From Paulinella micropora (taxonomy: Eukaryota; Cercozoa; Imbricatea; Euglyphida; Paulinellidae): a DNA stretch of 45,000 nt. Below the pieces are notes generated by a model. That model had not been told where the DNA came from and did no database searches. It saw nothing but the letters and a program-made list of their open reading frames with translations. Location of the stretch: assembly GCA_019918135.1 (NCBI GenBank), contig WBZZ01006821.1:1-45000 (forward strand). Direction: 5' to 3'. Below, one piece after another: positions 20,401 to 29,351 of the stretch (the first letter of the stretch is position 1; the number at the start of each line of letters is the position of its first letter). Made by a program: the position numbers and the translations under genes.

Positions 20401-20981
20401 TGTTATATTCTTCCTCCCCATACTAATATTGCCGAATTCGTCAACATTTATCGGAAAGGTTTTATTTACCCAGTTTATTGAATTATATGTTAGATAGCTA
20501 TTCATCGCTATTGGTGCCGTTATGACTGCATCAGAGAGTGTGTCAATTGACCCTAAATATGTATTCTTCCATTTGCCTTCTACATCGTTGTAAGTTAAGT
20601 ATTGTCCGACCACTGGTGCGGATATGTTTGTATCTATCAAATTATAAAGGCTGGTTTGGTGCGGATTACTTGTATTCGAGCGGTGTTGAGTTGAGGCTTT
20701 AACCTCGTCGTTGTCCCTAACTCGTTGCTCTGTATAGTATAGATTCTTTCCTTCTTTAATGTCCGCTTTTGGTAGCCAGTCGTGTATCAAATCGGCCGTC
20801 AGTATAATAAAGATTTACGGGGTCGGCATCTTCTGGCACTCTATTTGTATTTAAGCCCACTATGTTGGTATTGGTTAGGTCTAAGTTAAGTATATTAAGA
20901 CTATCTACGGCTAGCTTTAAGTATATTAAGACTATCTACGGCTAGCTCATTAAGACCTAATAACCTTTTGAATTGACTCAT
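17473..20981 (-). pseudogene. Tail-fibre-like protein with S74-type C-terminus, multiply broken
   Basis: A gene of over 1,100 codons for a trimeric-fibre-type protein, probably a receptor-binding spike. From ATG 20981 (MSQFKRLLGLNELAVDSLN) it runs through NLYYT.R modules near 20800-20720, then phage-fibre-like beta repeats such as VKLTGDQTIxGIKTF and FLRLDGTASMxG. An ANAGISTTTATASGLL array follows near 18350-18500, then LDMN..I and GGLELxG...GPHIQAF blocks. It ends in an intramolecular-chaperone-like tail (CCEKLMKINCCSYYLKSDE, ITYTSFIPILVSAFQHMAEK, coiled coil). Breaks: a 31-bp tandem duplication at 20888-20949, frame changes near 20775, 19505 and 18600, a TAA near 17811, and a deletion near 17770 that removes the S74 autocleavage segment kept in element 2. 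A final TAA lies near 17473. Confidence 0.85.
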
Positions 20982-21024
20982 TGTAGGTGCTTTTTTTCAA
21001 AAACCACCTACGACCTCAAAAACT
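20982..21024 (-). promoter_or_regulatory. Leader hairpin directly before the fibre start codon
   Basis: Minus-strand reading: GTTTTTGAGGTCGTAGGTGG, T-run, AAAAAAAGCACCTACA, then ATG. The stem is GTAGGTG/CACCTAC. Relative to the other copies, both stem sides changed in a matching way (A-T to T-A). Confidence 0.7.
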
Positions 21025-21180
21025 ATTGCGAAGCTACGCTTGCAAAGCATATATAATATAAAATATATTTTAATGGCGGAGTTACTGTCTACGACCGTAG
21101 GTTGTATAGAGGCGGCAGTCTCTATGTGTATTAATAAAAACTAAATAATATTATTTTGTATGATAATAAAAACAAATAGA

Positions 21181-21698
21181 ATGCCGAGAGGTAATAGAGA
21201 GGTCGCGATGAAAAATCTTGAAAAGGGTTGGGAGGCGAAGAAGAAACAGGCTAAGCAAAGAAAGATTGAGAGGGCTAAGGAATTACTTGCGGAGGAAGAA
21301 GCTAAGAATGTAAAAGAAATGACGGCAGATGAAAAGATGGACCACATCACTAAGAAGCAGTTGGCGAAAGATATGATTGAGGGGCGGGACGGTGAGAAAG
21401 TGAGGAAAGCAGTGAAAGCGATGAAGAGGTTGAACACGACTTTGTTGATATCGTTGCCCGACGGGTTGCGGGTATGAAATTGAAGACTAAACAGAAGAAG
21501 GCGAAGAAAGCGATAAAAAAGAAAGTGGAAGAAGAAAGCGAGGACAGCGAAAGCGAGAGCGAGGAAGAAGAGGAAGAGTCTAAGCCTAAGAAGGGTAAAG
21601 GTAAGAAATCAAACATATCAGTTAATGTTTACAATCAGCAACCCGAGAAACCAAAAAAAGAAAACAATGACACATCTAAACTTTTTCTCAAGTTCTAA
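21181..21698 (+). pseudogene. Charged Lys/Glu-rich protein, one frameshift
   Basis: About 170 codons in two frames. The first part from ATG 21181 reads MPRGNREVAMKNLEKGWEAK followed by Lys/Glu-rich helices and DEKMDHITKKQLAKDMIEG. Around 21415 coding shifts to the next frame, which carries a VDIVARRVAGMKLKTKQKK segment. An acidic run of Ser/Glu repeats follows (ESEDSESESEEEEEE), then a KPKKGKGKK basic tail. Composition changes from basic to strongly acidic to basic, as in nucleic-acid or chromatin-associated linker proteins. No named family. It overlaps the following gene by about 30 bases. Two mini-palindromes (CTACG-AC-CGTAG and ATAGAG...CTCTAT) lie upstream at about 21093-21125. Confidence 0.5.
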
Positions 21699-21945
21699 TA
21701 TAAAAAACCTACCATTAGATGTTCGTTTACACATTATGGACTATCTATATAATCATCGTGATTACGACTTCAATAGTTGCTATGTGTGTGGATTGAGCTT
21801 GTGCTTAGCGAACAGACAGATTACTGCGATTGACGATACATTCGACCGATTTTATACTTATGAGTTTTGTTCTAATTATTGTTTTGAACTAGAAAAAGAA
21901 AGATTAATATATAAGGATAAAGCATTAGGTGTTATTAAGTATTAG
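21667..21945 (+). CDS. Small Cys-pair (zinc-binding-like) protein with F-box-like N-terminus
   Basis: A 92-residue intact frame from ATG 21667. Residues 14-30 (KNLPLDVRLHIMDYLYN) resemble the first helices of an F-box (LP.D....I..YL). After this come two cysteine pairs, CYVCGLSLC near residue 39 and FCSNYC near residue 68, a spacing that suits one zinc site. If the F-box reading is right, the protein could recruit a host SCF ubiquitin ligase, as many poxvirus and large-virus proteins do. That is inference from one short motif. Alternatively it is simply a treble-clef-like zinc protein. It lies directly upstream of the integrase and is followed by a copy of the 3' hairpin motif. Confidence 0.6.
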   Translation: MTHLNFFSSSNIKNLPLDVRLHIMDYLYNHRDYDFNSCYVCGLSLCLANRQITAIDDTFDRFYTYEFCSNYCFELEKERLIYKDKALGVIKY

Positions 21946-21967
21946 AACCGTGCTTCACCAAAACCGG
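21946..21967 (+). terminator. Degenerate 3'-end hairpin motif
   Basis: GAACC-GTG-CTTCACCAAAA directly follows the stop of the Cys-pair gene, in the gene's sense. It keeps the two ends of the motif found after the capsid, penton and basic genes but lacks the central T/A runs. Confidence 0.4.
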
Positions 21968-21972
21968 AGGCG

Positions 21973-22941
21973 ATGGATTACAAACATAGCAATCCACAAA
22001 ATACTGAACCCGAAGATGAAGATGAAAGAAAGGAACAACAAGCACTTGAAATACATTACCAAAAAAGATTGCCGACAGATAAATGGAATACGATATGGTC
22101 TGACAAACCACTTAAACAAGTATTTGTAGATTTGGCGGATATGTCAAAACTTAAAGACAAGAAAGGAAATAAAAGCTATGCTTCGATGTTGTTTTGGATT
22201 GACACTCACAGCCGATTTTTAATAATTAAACCACTTAAAAATAACGGCGAAAGAAGTTTATTTAGCTTTGAAATCAATACCATACACACCCGAGAGCATT
22301 ACAACTGACAGCGGAAGTGAATATAAAGGAGCGGTTAAAGATTATTTCAGAGAGAATAATATTGACCATCGGACGGTTGAAGTTGGCGACCATCGGGCTC
22401 TTGCTATTGTAAATAGAGTTATTAGAACTATTAGAAGGTGGCTTGACATTTTATTTGAAACTAATGGTAATTTTGATTGGCTGACTTATATTAACGATAT
22501 GGTGGATGCTTATAATATGCGCTTTCATAGAACGATTCAAGCCCGACCGATAGATGTATTTAAGGGTGTTAATAAAAATAAACAACGAATTCAACGAGAC
22601 CATTTAATTGATGAATACCAAAAAGGTGATAGGGTGCGAAAGGAATTAAAAAGGAATTTATTTTCCAAAGGAGGAAAACAATACAGTAAGCAGATTTACA
22701 CCGTCGTCGGAAGAAAGGGCTTCAAATTGATATTAAATTCGGATGAGCTAGTCAGTCCTAGGGAATTATTAAAGACTAAGTTCGACCGTCAAGTTGATGA
22801 AGAAAAACAAATTAATGAGCGAGTTAAAGATTTAACGAAGGCGAAAAAACAAAGGTATTATTAAACCGTGAAGATATTCAACCTGAGAACATACGGACTA
22901 GCAAAAGAGAAAGGAAAGCAAAAATACGATTAGATTTGTAA
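21973..22941 (+). pseudogene. Retroviral-type (rve) integrase, frameshifted
   Basis: The enzyme that would insert the element and make the 6-bp duplication. From ATG 21973 it has an acidic N-terminus, then the RNase H-like core: first Asp in VFVDLADMSKL, a YASMLFWIDTHSRF strand, second Asp in ITTDSGSEYKG, and the third position in RALAIVNRVIRTIRRW. At that third position, where Glu (or Asp) is expected, I read Asn. A downstream YNMRFHRTIQARP segment is typical. Frame changes lie near 22265-22300 and near 22850. The C-terminal NREDIQPENIRTSK segment runs to TAA 22939-22941. There is no obvious HHCC zinc module in this frame. Frameshifts plus the altered active site imply it is inactive. Confidence 0.9.
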
Positions 22942-22952
22942 GAATGATTTTA

Positions 22953-23600
22953 TTACCAATACATTGGAATAATCCACTTGATTAGCACCGCCCTTTTCTG
23001 TAATTTTCTGTGAATCGCGGTCAATGACTTAAATATTATCAACTCATCGGAACCTCCGACTGACACGAGAAACAATTGTTCATTTTTCTGCTTTTTGATA
23101 GTGTCATCCACACGAGCCCAAGCGAAATAATATTCATTCTTCTTTTCATCTTCGTTATTTTCAAAGAAATCACGAGCATATTGTTTCATAACATAGTCTC
23201 TGACTTTTTTTCTGGCTGTGATGAATTCAGCAGGAAGTTGAACAATCCTCTTGTTCTCAACATTTTCAGGAACTTCTTCAAGTGTCTTCCAACCTCTTTC
23301 AGGGGCACGCCAGGGGCCAGGGGCGACGGGACCAGGGGCGGGACCAGGGACGGGACCAGGGGCGACGGGAGCGGGGGCGGGGTCGGGCTGGACGGGGACA
23401 GCAGTGGTGGGAAGCTCTTCCAGCTGAGCTCGTCGAAAACTATCTGTAATCTCGGCCATAACCCCTGTGTTTTCCAAATGCTTGAAAAGCTTTGCCTCAC
23501 TACTCGGGCTTCGCCTCATCCCCACTTCTCGGCTTGGGAGATTTTGAGGGAATGAGGACAACACAGCCCAGTTTTGGTTATGGTTGTCGGTTTTTTCCAA
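22953..23600 (-). CDS. Unknown protein with Pro/Gly/Ala-rich linker
   Basis: A 215-residue open frame. The N-terminal 65 residues contain SSEAKLFKHLENTGVMAEIT and RRAQLEELP. A low-complexity linker of PAPAPVAPGPVPGPAPG type (about residues 73-97) follows. The C-terminal half is charged and mixed helix/strand (ITARKKVRDYVMKQYARDFF, EYYFAWARVDDT, ending KWIIPMYW). It shows no membrane segment and no family I recognise. It converges with the integrase, 12 bases away. The linker is locally GC-rich (CCAGGGGCGGGACCAGGGAC type repeats on the plus strand) against an AT-rich background. No counterpart is visible in element 2 because that part is missing. Confidence 0.55.
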   Translation of the reverse strand: MEKTDNHNQNWAVLSSFPQNLPSREVGMRRSPSSEAKLFKHLENTGVMAEITDSFRRAQLEELPTTAVPVQPDPAPAPVAPGPVPGPAPGPVAPGPWRAPERGWKTLEEVPENVENKRIVQLPAEFITARKKVRDYVMKQYARDFFENNEDEKKNEYYFAWARVDDTIKKQKNEQLFLVSVGGSDELIIFKSLTAIHRKLQKRAVLIKWIIPMYW

Positions 23601-23793
23601 TTTCCTTTTTTATTTATGGGGCCAAAGGAATTTTAGCCGTAAAATGCGGTTATGTGGTCGGCCCGAATATCAAAAATGTATTTGAGGGGGTGGCAGCCAA
23701 CTTCATCAGCACGAAAGCATTCGGGAATACAGTCTTACTTGGACAACTTTCATCTCTGTCAAAATCACTACTTTACTACACAAAAACTACAAA

Positions 23794-24318
23794 ATGGACA
23801 ACAATTCAATAGCACTCACTCATCGTTCTGCCCCAGAAAGTGATGAAGATGTAGAGCTAAGAATAAAAAAGAGGAGGCGGATAAACGACCTTTTTATTCA
23901 AGAAGGGCAGTTGGAAAAATTGATTGGAGAAAATAAATCAATTGATAAACAAATAAAGTCTCTTGAAGAAAAAAAAGAAAAAAATAATCAAGAGATAAAA
24001 GTGGTACATAAACACGTAAAAGAACTAAAACAAGCAAGAGCAGATGTTGCTATTTCAAAGCAAGCAACAAAACAATCATCATTCTTAATACAAGAAATGA
24101 CTAAATACAATAGTTGGATAAACCAAGGACTAAACATAAAGGCAGGAATAACAACCGCAAATGATATAACCGATGTTTTGATGTTGATTTCTAATAAACG
24201 AAAGAGATTGGATGAAGCAATCTTATTCGTAAAACAAAAACAAAAGCAACAACTACAACTACAACAACAACAACAACATCAACTACAAATACAACAACAA
24301 CCTATGTCCACGGAATGA
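23794..24318 (+). CDS. Coiled-coil protein with poly-Gln tail
   Basis: A 174-residue intact frame from ATG 23794, the last gene before the right terminal repeat. Residues 1-30 contain a possible nuclear signal (KKRRR near residue 28). Residues 35-90 are a strong coiled coil (IDKQIKSLEEKKEKNNQEIK). A mixed helical part follows (NSWINQGLNIKAGITTANDI), and the C-terminus is CAA-repeat-encoded poly-Gln with Leu/His interruptions. It has no enzymatic motif. The poly-Gln tract is likely a recent CAA microsatellite expansion. Function unknown. Confidence 0.6.
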   Translation: MDNNSIALTHRSAPESDEDVELRIKKRRRINDLFIQEGQLEKLIGENKSIDKQIKSLEEKKEKNNQEIKVVHKHVKELKQARADVAISKQATKQSSFLIQEMTKYNSWINQGLNIKAGITTANDITDVLMLISNKRKRLDEAILFVKQKQKQQLQLQQQQQHQLQIQQQPMSTE

Positions 24319-24487
24319 CCCCTTGGCAGGTAGGGTCTAAAACTAGCCTGTCTTTGATACTGTGTTTTTAAACACTAAAACGTCACTATTACTTAAAAAG
24401 CCCTACTAACTTTTTGTTGTGGGGTAGGTTTGTTTTTCTTCGCAATGGAGGTGGGTTGTGGTTTCGGCTACTACTAACAGGTAATTC

Positions 24488-24623
24488 TTTTTTGCTTCCC
24501 GATTTCCTCTTGATTTCTTAATTATTTCTTGTTTGTTTAAAAATGGTGATTTGGACTGTTATGACACTTTTCGGGCTGGTATTTTTCTTGAAAATACCTG
24601 CGCGAAAAGTGTAATCATCTTCT
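24488..24623 (-). repeat. Right terminal inverted repeat of element 1
   Basis: Reverse complement of the left repeat, ending CATCTTCT at 24623. The last 60 bases match almost perfectly. Further in, the match has small gaps up to a TTTTGCTTC block near 24490. Confidence 0.9.
24564..24612. repeat. Subterminal hairpin inside the right terminal repeat
   Basis: ACACTTTTCG at 24564-24573 pairs with CGAAAAGTGT at 24603-24612, with GGTATTTT/AAAATACC inside. It mirrors 3922-3970 exactly. Confidence 0.85.
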
Positions 24624-24629
24624 CACACT
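24624..24629. other. Right target-site duplication (cacact)
   Basis: Six bases outside the right repeat, matching cccact at 3905-3910 in five of six positions. The single mismatch fits an old insertion. Confidence 0.75.
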
Positions 24630-24839
24630 AAGAGCCGTTATTTATTTTTAAGGCTACCTGTTTATAACCAGACAGACAAAAGAAATAAAAGCTGCTATCT
24701 GTAAATAATTATTATCAAATTACCTTTTTGAAGTATTCTCCAGTATTCTCAACCTACCACACACAACAAGTATGGTAGATAAAATTTCTTTGCAAGCAAG
24801 GAGGGCTTTCGCCCAATTTTTTTTTAATTGAATACACAG

Positions 24840-26490
24840 TAAGTCTCGCACTTGACACTGAGAACAAGGCGAAGGAGCGGGAAGAAGCAGGGGAGGGGGA
24901 AAGCACGATCTGTCTTTTGCCCCCCCACACATCCGAGAACGGGGAGATGGAGAGGGGACGGGGGCGCGCCAAGAAAGTGCGAAAAAGAATTTTTTGTATT
25001 TAAGCTAGATGATCTTGCGCTTGGCGCCGGGGAGAGGGAAGACATGGGAGGGGGGAAGCACGATCTGTCTTTGCCTCCATCTGAGAACGGGAAGCGGGAG
25101 ATAAAAGTGGTAGGGAAGGGGGGGGCGCCCGGCATGAGCTCTGCTGCATCTTTTTAGTTTTGTTTCAGTTCTGCCCCCTGCCCTTGGAGCTCCCCTGGCT
25201 TCGGGGGGAGGGGGGGGAGTAAAGGGGAGGGGAGGCACAATGTAAATTTAAAGAAAAGAGTGGCGGGGAGACACCAGAGAGGAGAAAGCGCCCCCCTCAC
25301 TCTAAAAACAGGGAGCGCTAGCGGGAGAGGAATGGGGGAGGGAGAGGGAGGGCGCACCAAGAAATTGCTAAAATGATTTTTTTTTATTAAAGCTCGACTG
25401 TCTTACACTTGGCAGTGAGAACTAGGAGAGGGAGAGGGAAGAGATAGGGAGGGAGAGATCACGAATTGTCTTAGCACCCCGTCGGAGAACAGGGAGCGGG
25501 AGAGGAAAGGGGAGGAGGAAAGATAACGCTCCAAGAAAGTGCTAAAAAAATTGTTTTTATTAAAGCTCTACTGTCTTACACTTGGCACTGAGAGCTAGGA
25601 GAGTGAGAGGAAAGAGGCAGGAGAGGAGGAGGCACTGATTGTCTTAGTTCTCTGTCTGAGAATCGGGAGCGGGAGTGGGAATTCGAAGGGGGAGGGGCGG
25701 GGGGGGGGGGGGGGGCGCTAAGAATGTACAAAAAAAATTAATGAAAAAAGTCCTTGATAAAGTTTTAATTTTGGCACTGAGAACTAATAGATGGATAGGG
25801 AAGATGCAGGGGAGGATAGCACGATCTGTCTTTGCCCAACTCCCCCCCCCCCCTGCCCTGTCTGAGAACAGAGAGAAGAAGAGGGAAGGGGCAGGGGGGA
25901 GGGGGGGGGGGTGAATAAAGTGCGAAAAAGAATTTTTTATTAAAGCTCGACTGTCTTACACTTGGCACTGAAAACTAGGAGAGGCAGATGGAAGTGGCAG
26001 GAAAGGAGGAAGCACTAATTGTCTTAGTTCCCCGTCTGAGAATCGGGAGCGGGAGTGGGAACGGGGAAGGGGCGGGGGGCGCGCAAAGAATGTACAAAAA
26101 AATTAATAAAAAAAAATCATTGACAAAGTTTTAATCTGTGCACTGAGAACTAAAAGGGGGAGAGGGAAGGGGGAGGGGAGAGGGCGCCAAGAAAGAGTAA
26201 ATTTTTTTACTAAAGTTCGACAAAGTCTTACAATTTGCACTGAAAACTAGGAGAGGGAGAAGGAAGGGGCGGGTGAGGGGAAAGCACGATCTGTCTCTGC
26301 CTCGCATCCTAGAATTGAAAGCGGGAGAGGAAAGGGGTAAGGGGGGGGGGGGGGAGGATCAAGAAAGTACAAGAAATAATTTTTTATTAAAGCTCGACAA
26401 ATTCTTACACTTGGCACTGATAACTAGGAGAGGGAGAGGGAAGGAGCAGGGGAGGGGAAAGCACGATCTGTCTTTGCCCCAGTGCATGAA
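24840..26490. repeat. G-rich satellite, period about 175 bp
   Basis: About nine degenerate tandem units. Each has a TTTTTATTAAAGCTCGACTG segment, then CTTACACTTGGCACTGAGAA, a purine-rich GGAGAGGGA stretch, GCACGATCTGTCTTTGCC, CTGAGAACGGGAGCGGGAG, a poly-G stretch and AAGAAAGTGC. Recurrences of the TTGGCACTGA block near 25405, 25580, 25775, 25960 and 26415 give spacings near 175-200 bp, with some shorter units. G runs of 10-18 (for example 25690-25715, 26340-26354) could form quadruplexes. The reading frames seen inside are artefacts of purine bias. Confidence 0.85.
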
Positions 26491-26809
26491 TTTGTACCTG
26501 AAATTAATGTTAGTTTGACTAATATTTTAATTTTAAGTGTTAAAATATATTTTTCAACGCTGTTACTAATTCTAATTTGGTTGTGTTAGAGCGAGCCGGC
26601 AGCTTGAAAGATTGCTGTTACATTTCGAACAAGCTTCGATTTTTTTCAACAATGAAAAATTACAAAGTTATGTATTAGCCGGTCTCATTTTTCTTTTTTT
26701 ATGCTTCTGTTCTTGATTTTATTTGAATTAACGTTGATTAAATAGCTTAGTTTCGACTACCACATGAGAACCAATTCTTAGACATATTATTATATTATTT
26801 GTATCATGA
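26491..26809. other. AT-rich spacer between two satellites
   Basis: I see no gene or clear repeat here. Confidence 0.4.
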
Positions 26810-27505
26810 CGACTGCGTAAAACAAGGTCACTCACTCGGAAGTGTAAGCTTTCGCACCGGTTTTATGCTTCAAAAACCTTGTAAATAAGCTAAACAAGCT
26901 GGTATTAATATTATTTCATGAATAGTTCAAGTAGTCAGTGAGTATGTATAACGATTACAAGTGAGTGGCAAGTATTCTGAGTGTCACAGTCACTAATTCA
27001 CTCAACTTAAAGTCTAAGCTTCCGCACCGGTTTTATGCTTCAAAAACATTATAAATACGCTAAACAAGCTGGTATTAATATTATTCCATGAATAGTTCAA
27101 GTAGTCAGTGAGTATGTATAACGATTACAAGTGAGTGGCAAGTATTCTGAGTATCACAGCAACTAGTGTAAAACAGGGTCACTCAACTTGAAGTCTAAGC
27201 TTCCACACCAGTTTTATGAGCTGCTTCAAAAACATTATAAATATGCTGAACAAGCTAGTATTCGTATTATTTCATGCATAGTTCAAGTACTTAGTGAATA
27301 TGTATAACGAATACAAGTGAGTGGCAAGTGTCACAGTGACTAGTGTAAAACATAGTCACTCACTCTGTACTCTAAGCTTCCGCACCGGTTTTATGCTTCA
27401 AAAACATTATCAATATGCTGAACAAGCTAGTATTAGTATTATTTCATGCATAGTTCAAGTAGTCAGTGAGTATGTATAACGATTACAAGTGAGTGGCAAG
27501 TAGTC
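26810..27505. repeat. Second satellite, four units of about 175 bp
   Basis: Four well-conserved units. The block AAGCTTCCGCACCGGTTTTA recurs at about 26846, 27016, 27197 and 27374 (spacings 170, 181, 177). Each unit also carries CAAGCTGGTATTAATATTAT, TAGTTCAAGTAGTCAGTGAG and GATTACAAGTGAGTGGCAAG. The sequence is unrelated to the G-rich satellite but has the same period. Confidence 0.9.
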
Positions 27506-29351
27506 ACTGCCACCAATGACAAACTTGAAAATTTTCAAGTCACACTTGAATTTAAATTTGAATTTGAAGTGATATCATTAGAATTTGATAAATTAAATGT
27601 AATCGCATTGATTTTGCTGTAAAACAACATAAAAACAAAGAAAAACCAAGCTCAGGCAAGCCAAAACCACTTATTAACAAGAGAAATTACTAACGGTCAA
27701 AAACATTTGTAACGGCTAGAAATTCAAATTTTTTTCAATTTTTTAAAAAGAAATGATGAAAATAGATTAAAATCTTTCATTTTATTGATATACGACTCCG
27801 AACTATTGCTGACGACATTCAAGAGAAAAAATTATTGCTTTTTAGATTTTGATTGGAATTTATATTTTGTGTCATTTTTTTCGATTTTGTGGGAAAATTC
27901 AAATTTCATATGTAGGTTCTAGTGGTCGTTAGAGCCCCCATCAACTTCGCAGCAGGTAAACTCATTCAATATTCAAGATTTTGAAGTGCTGTTTGCACAG
28001 AATTCTTTTTTTTTTTATTGGGAATAGGTAGCCGCAGGTTTAGTTTGTCAGTGTATTAAAGGTATTGCTGTGTTCCAGAGTATGTTCCGAATTTTGACAA
28101 ACTAATTTTCGACCTATGTTTTCCTAATTTTCACTGTCCACCGTACTCCTCTGCAAAAACCCTTAGGCATGATTACTCGACATAACATGTGAATTCATTT
28201 GTGCACTTGTGCGTAAAAATGACTGCAGAGTGCATCATGCAAACAGCATTTTTCAGTTAAAAACACCATACTTGCTATGTCCTGAAATCTGAATTTTGGA
28301 GTCGACAATAAGGATTTCAAGAAGTGAGCCACACCCTTTTTCTAAAAAAAACACTTGTGTCATGCTTGCTTTTGCTTGAAACGATGTGGTTTGAACATTT
28401 ACCTGCTTTGAATTACTTGACCTCCGACATGATTTTGGTGGCGCCGGCCCGTGAATTTCTGTGGCAATATTTGACAAGACCATGCCAATGCCCGGAGAGG
28501 AAACCAGAAAAATTTCCAAAAAAATATGTGAACAGACAGGCCTATCGACATACGTAGCATTTGAAGTGAAGGCCGCACTAAATTTTTTTTTATTTGACGG
28601 CTTTTGCGGGGTCGAATTGGTAAAAGTCATGGCTAGAGAGGGTTTTGTGTTTTTTTTGTGTGTGTTTCTCATGCATACTTTCACGTCCCATGGCCTTGCA
28701 CAGTCTTTCCAAACGTTGTGCCCATGCTGTCTGCAAAATGGTGTGTTGTAAACTTATCTGTAGCATGTGTTGTTCTTTCTTCCCTGAAGCCCTTTTTTGC
28801 ACCTGTCTTGTATCACTCCTATATGTGTTGTGTGTGCTTTTCTGGGAATGTAATGTGCTGAATCTATTCACAATCACATTGTCTTTGTTTTGCATATGTT
28901 CAACTACTGCTCCTTTCTTTGTAACCCTGCTGTTGGTGATCTGTTCTGGGCTGCAGACAGGATAAAAAAATCATGGGTGAAATCTTTAGAGATTTTCAAT
29001 TTTTTTCTGCACTTTCTGTACAAAATGCTTTTATTAAATAGTCTCTTTGATTTCCTTCACTTTCTGTACTTGTGCCGGCCTTGTATTTAAATCAAAAAAA
29101 TTCTGAGTGAGGGCCTTATGCCCTATTTTTGCTGATTTTGGCCGGTTTGTTTGCAGGCTTAAGGTTACCTTTTGTAAAAAAACTTTGTACATTTAATTAT
29201 AAGCATACACAGAAAGATATTATACAAAAATTTATTGAAGAGCATACAGGGAACATATGAAAACTAACTCTGATTTTTGGTCATCACAAGCCCCATTTTT
29301 TGAGGTGGCAAGGTGGCCAGTTTTTTCCGGTGGGGGGTGTGCAAATTAGTT
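27506..29351. other. Spacer without recognised genes
   Basis: AT-rich with long T and A runs. A 143-codon minus-strand frame at 28253-28684 and several shorter ones show no domain, signal or family resemblance. I regard them as chance. No splice pattern was convincing. Confidence 0.4.

Larger units (their letters stand above)
3911..24623. mobile_element. Element 1: complete Maverick/Polinton-type integrated virus
   Basis: A 20,713-bp element bounded by inverted terminal repeats starting AGAAGATG and ending CATCTTCT, with a 6-bp flanking duplication. It carries the hallmark Polinton set: protein-primed DNA polymerase B, retroviral-type integrase, adenain-like cysteine protease, FtsK/A32-like packaging ATPase, major capsid protein and penton. 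It also has a lipase, a fibre and accessory genes. The virion genes form one minus-strand block (9189-16833) plus the fibre (17473-20981). Replication genes lie on the plus strand at the left and integrase at the right. Stops and frameshifts in polymerase, integrase, ATPase, fibre and others indicate an old, immobile copy. Terminal repeats, 6-bp duplication and gene set agree with what is known of Polintons. The placement among Polinton-like viruses needs a capsid phylogeny. Confidence 0.93.

Noticed and set aside
24820..26520. Several Gly/Arg- and Pro/Ser-rich frames of 60-100 codons
   Set aside because: They follow the purine/pyrimidine bias of the G-rich satellite and differ from unit to unit.
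28253..28895. Overlapping frames of 77-143 codons on both strands
   Set aside because: No signal, domain or coding bias; frames on both strands are similar in length, as expected by chance.
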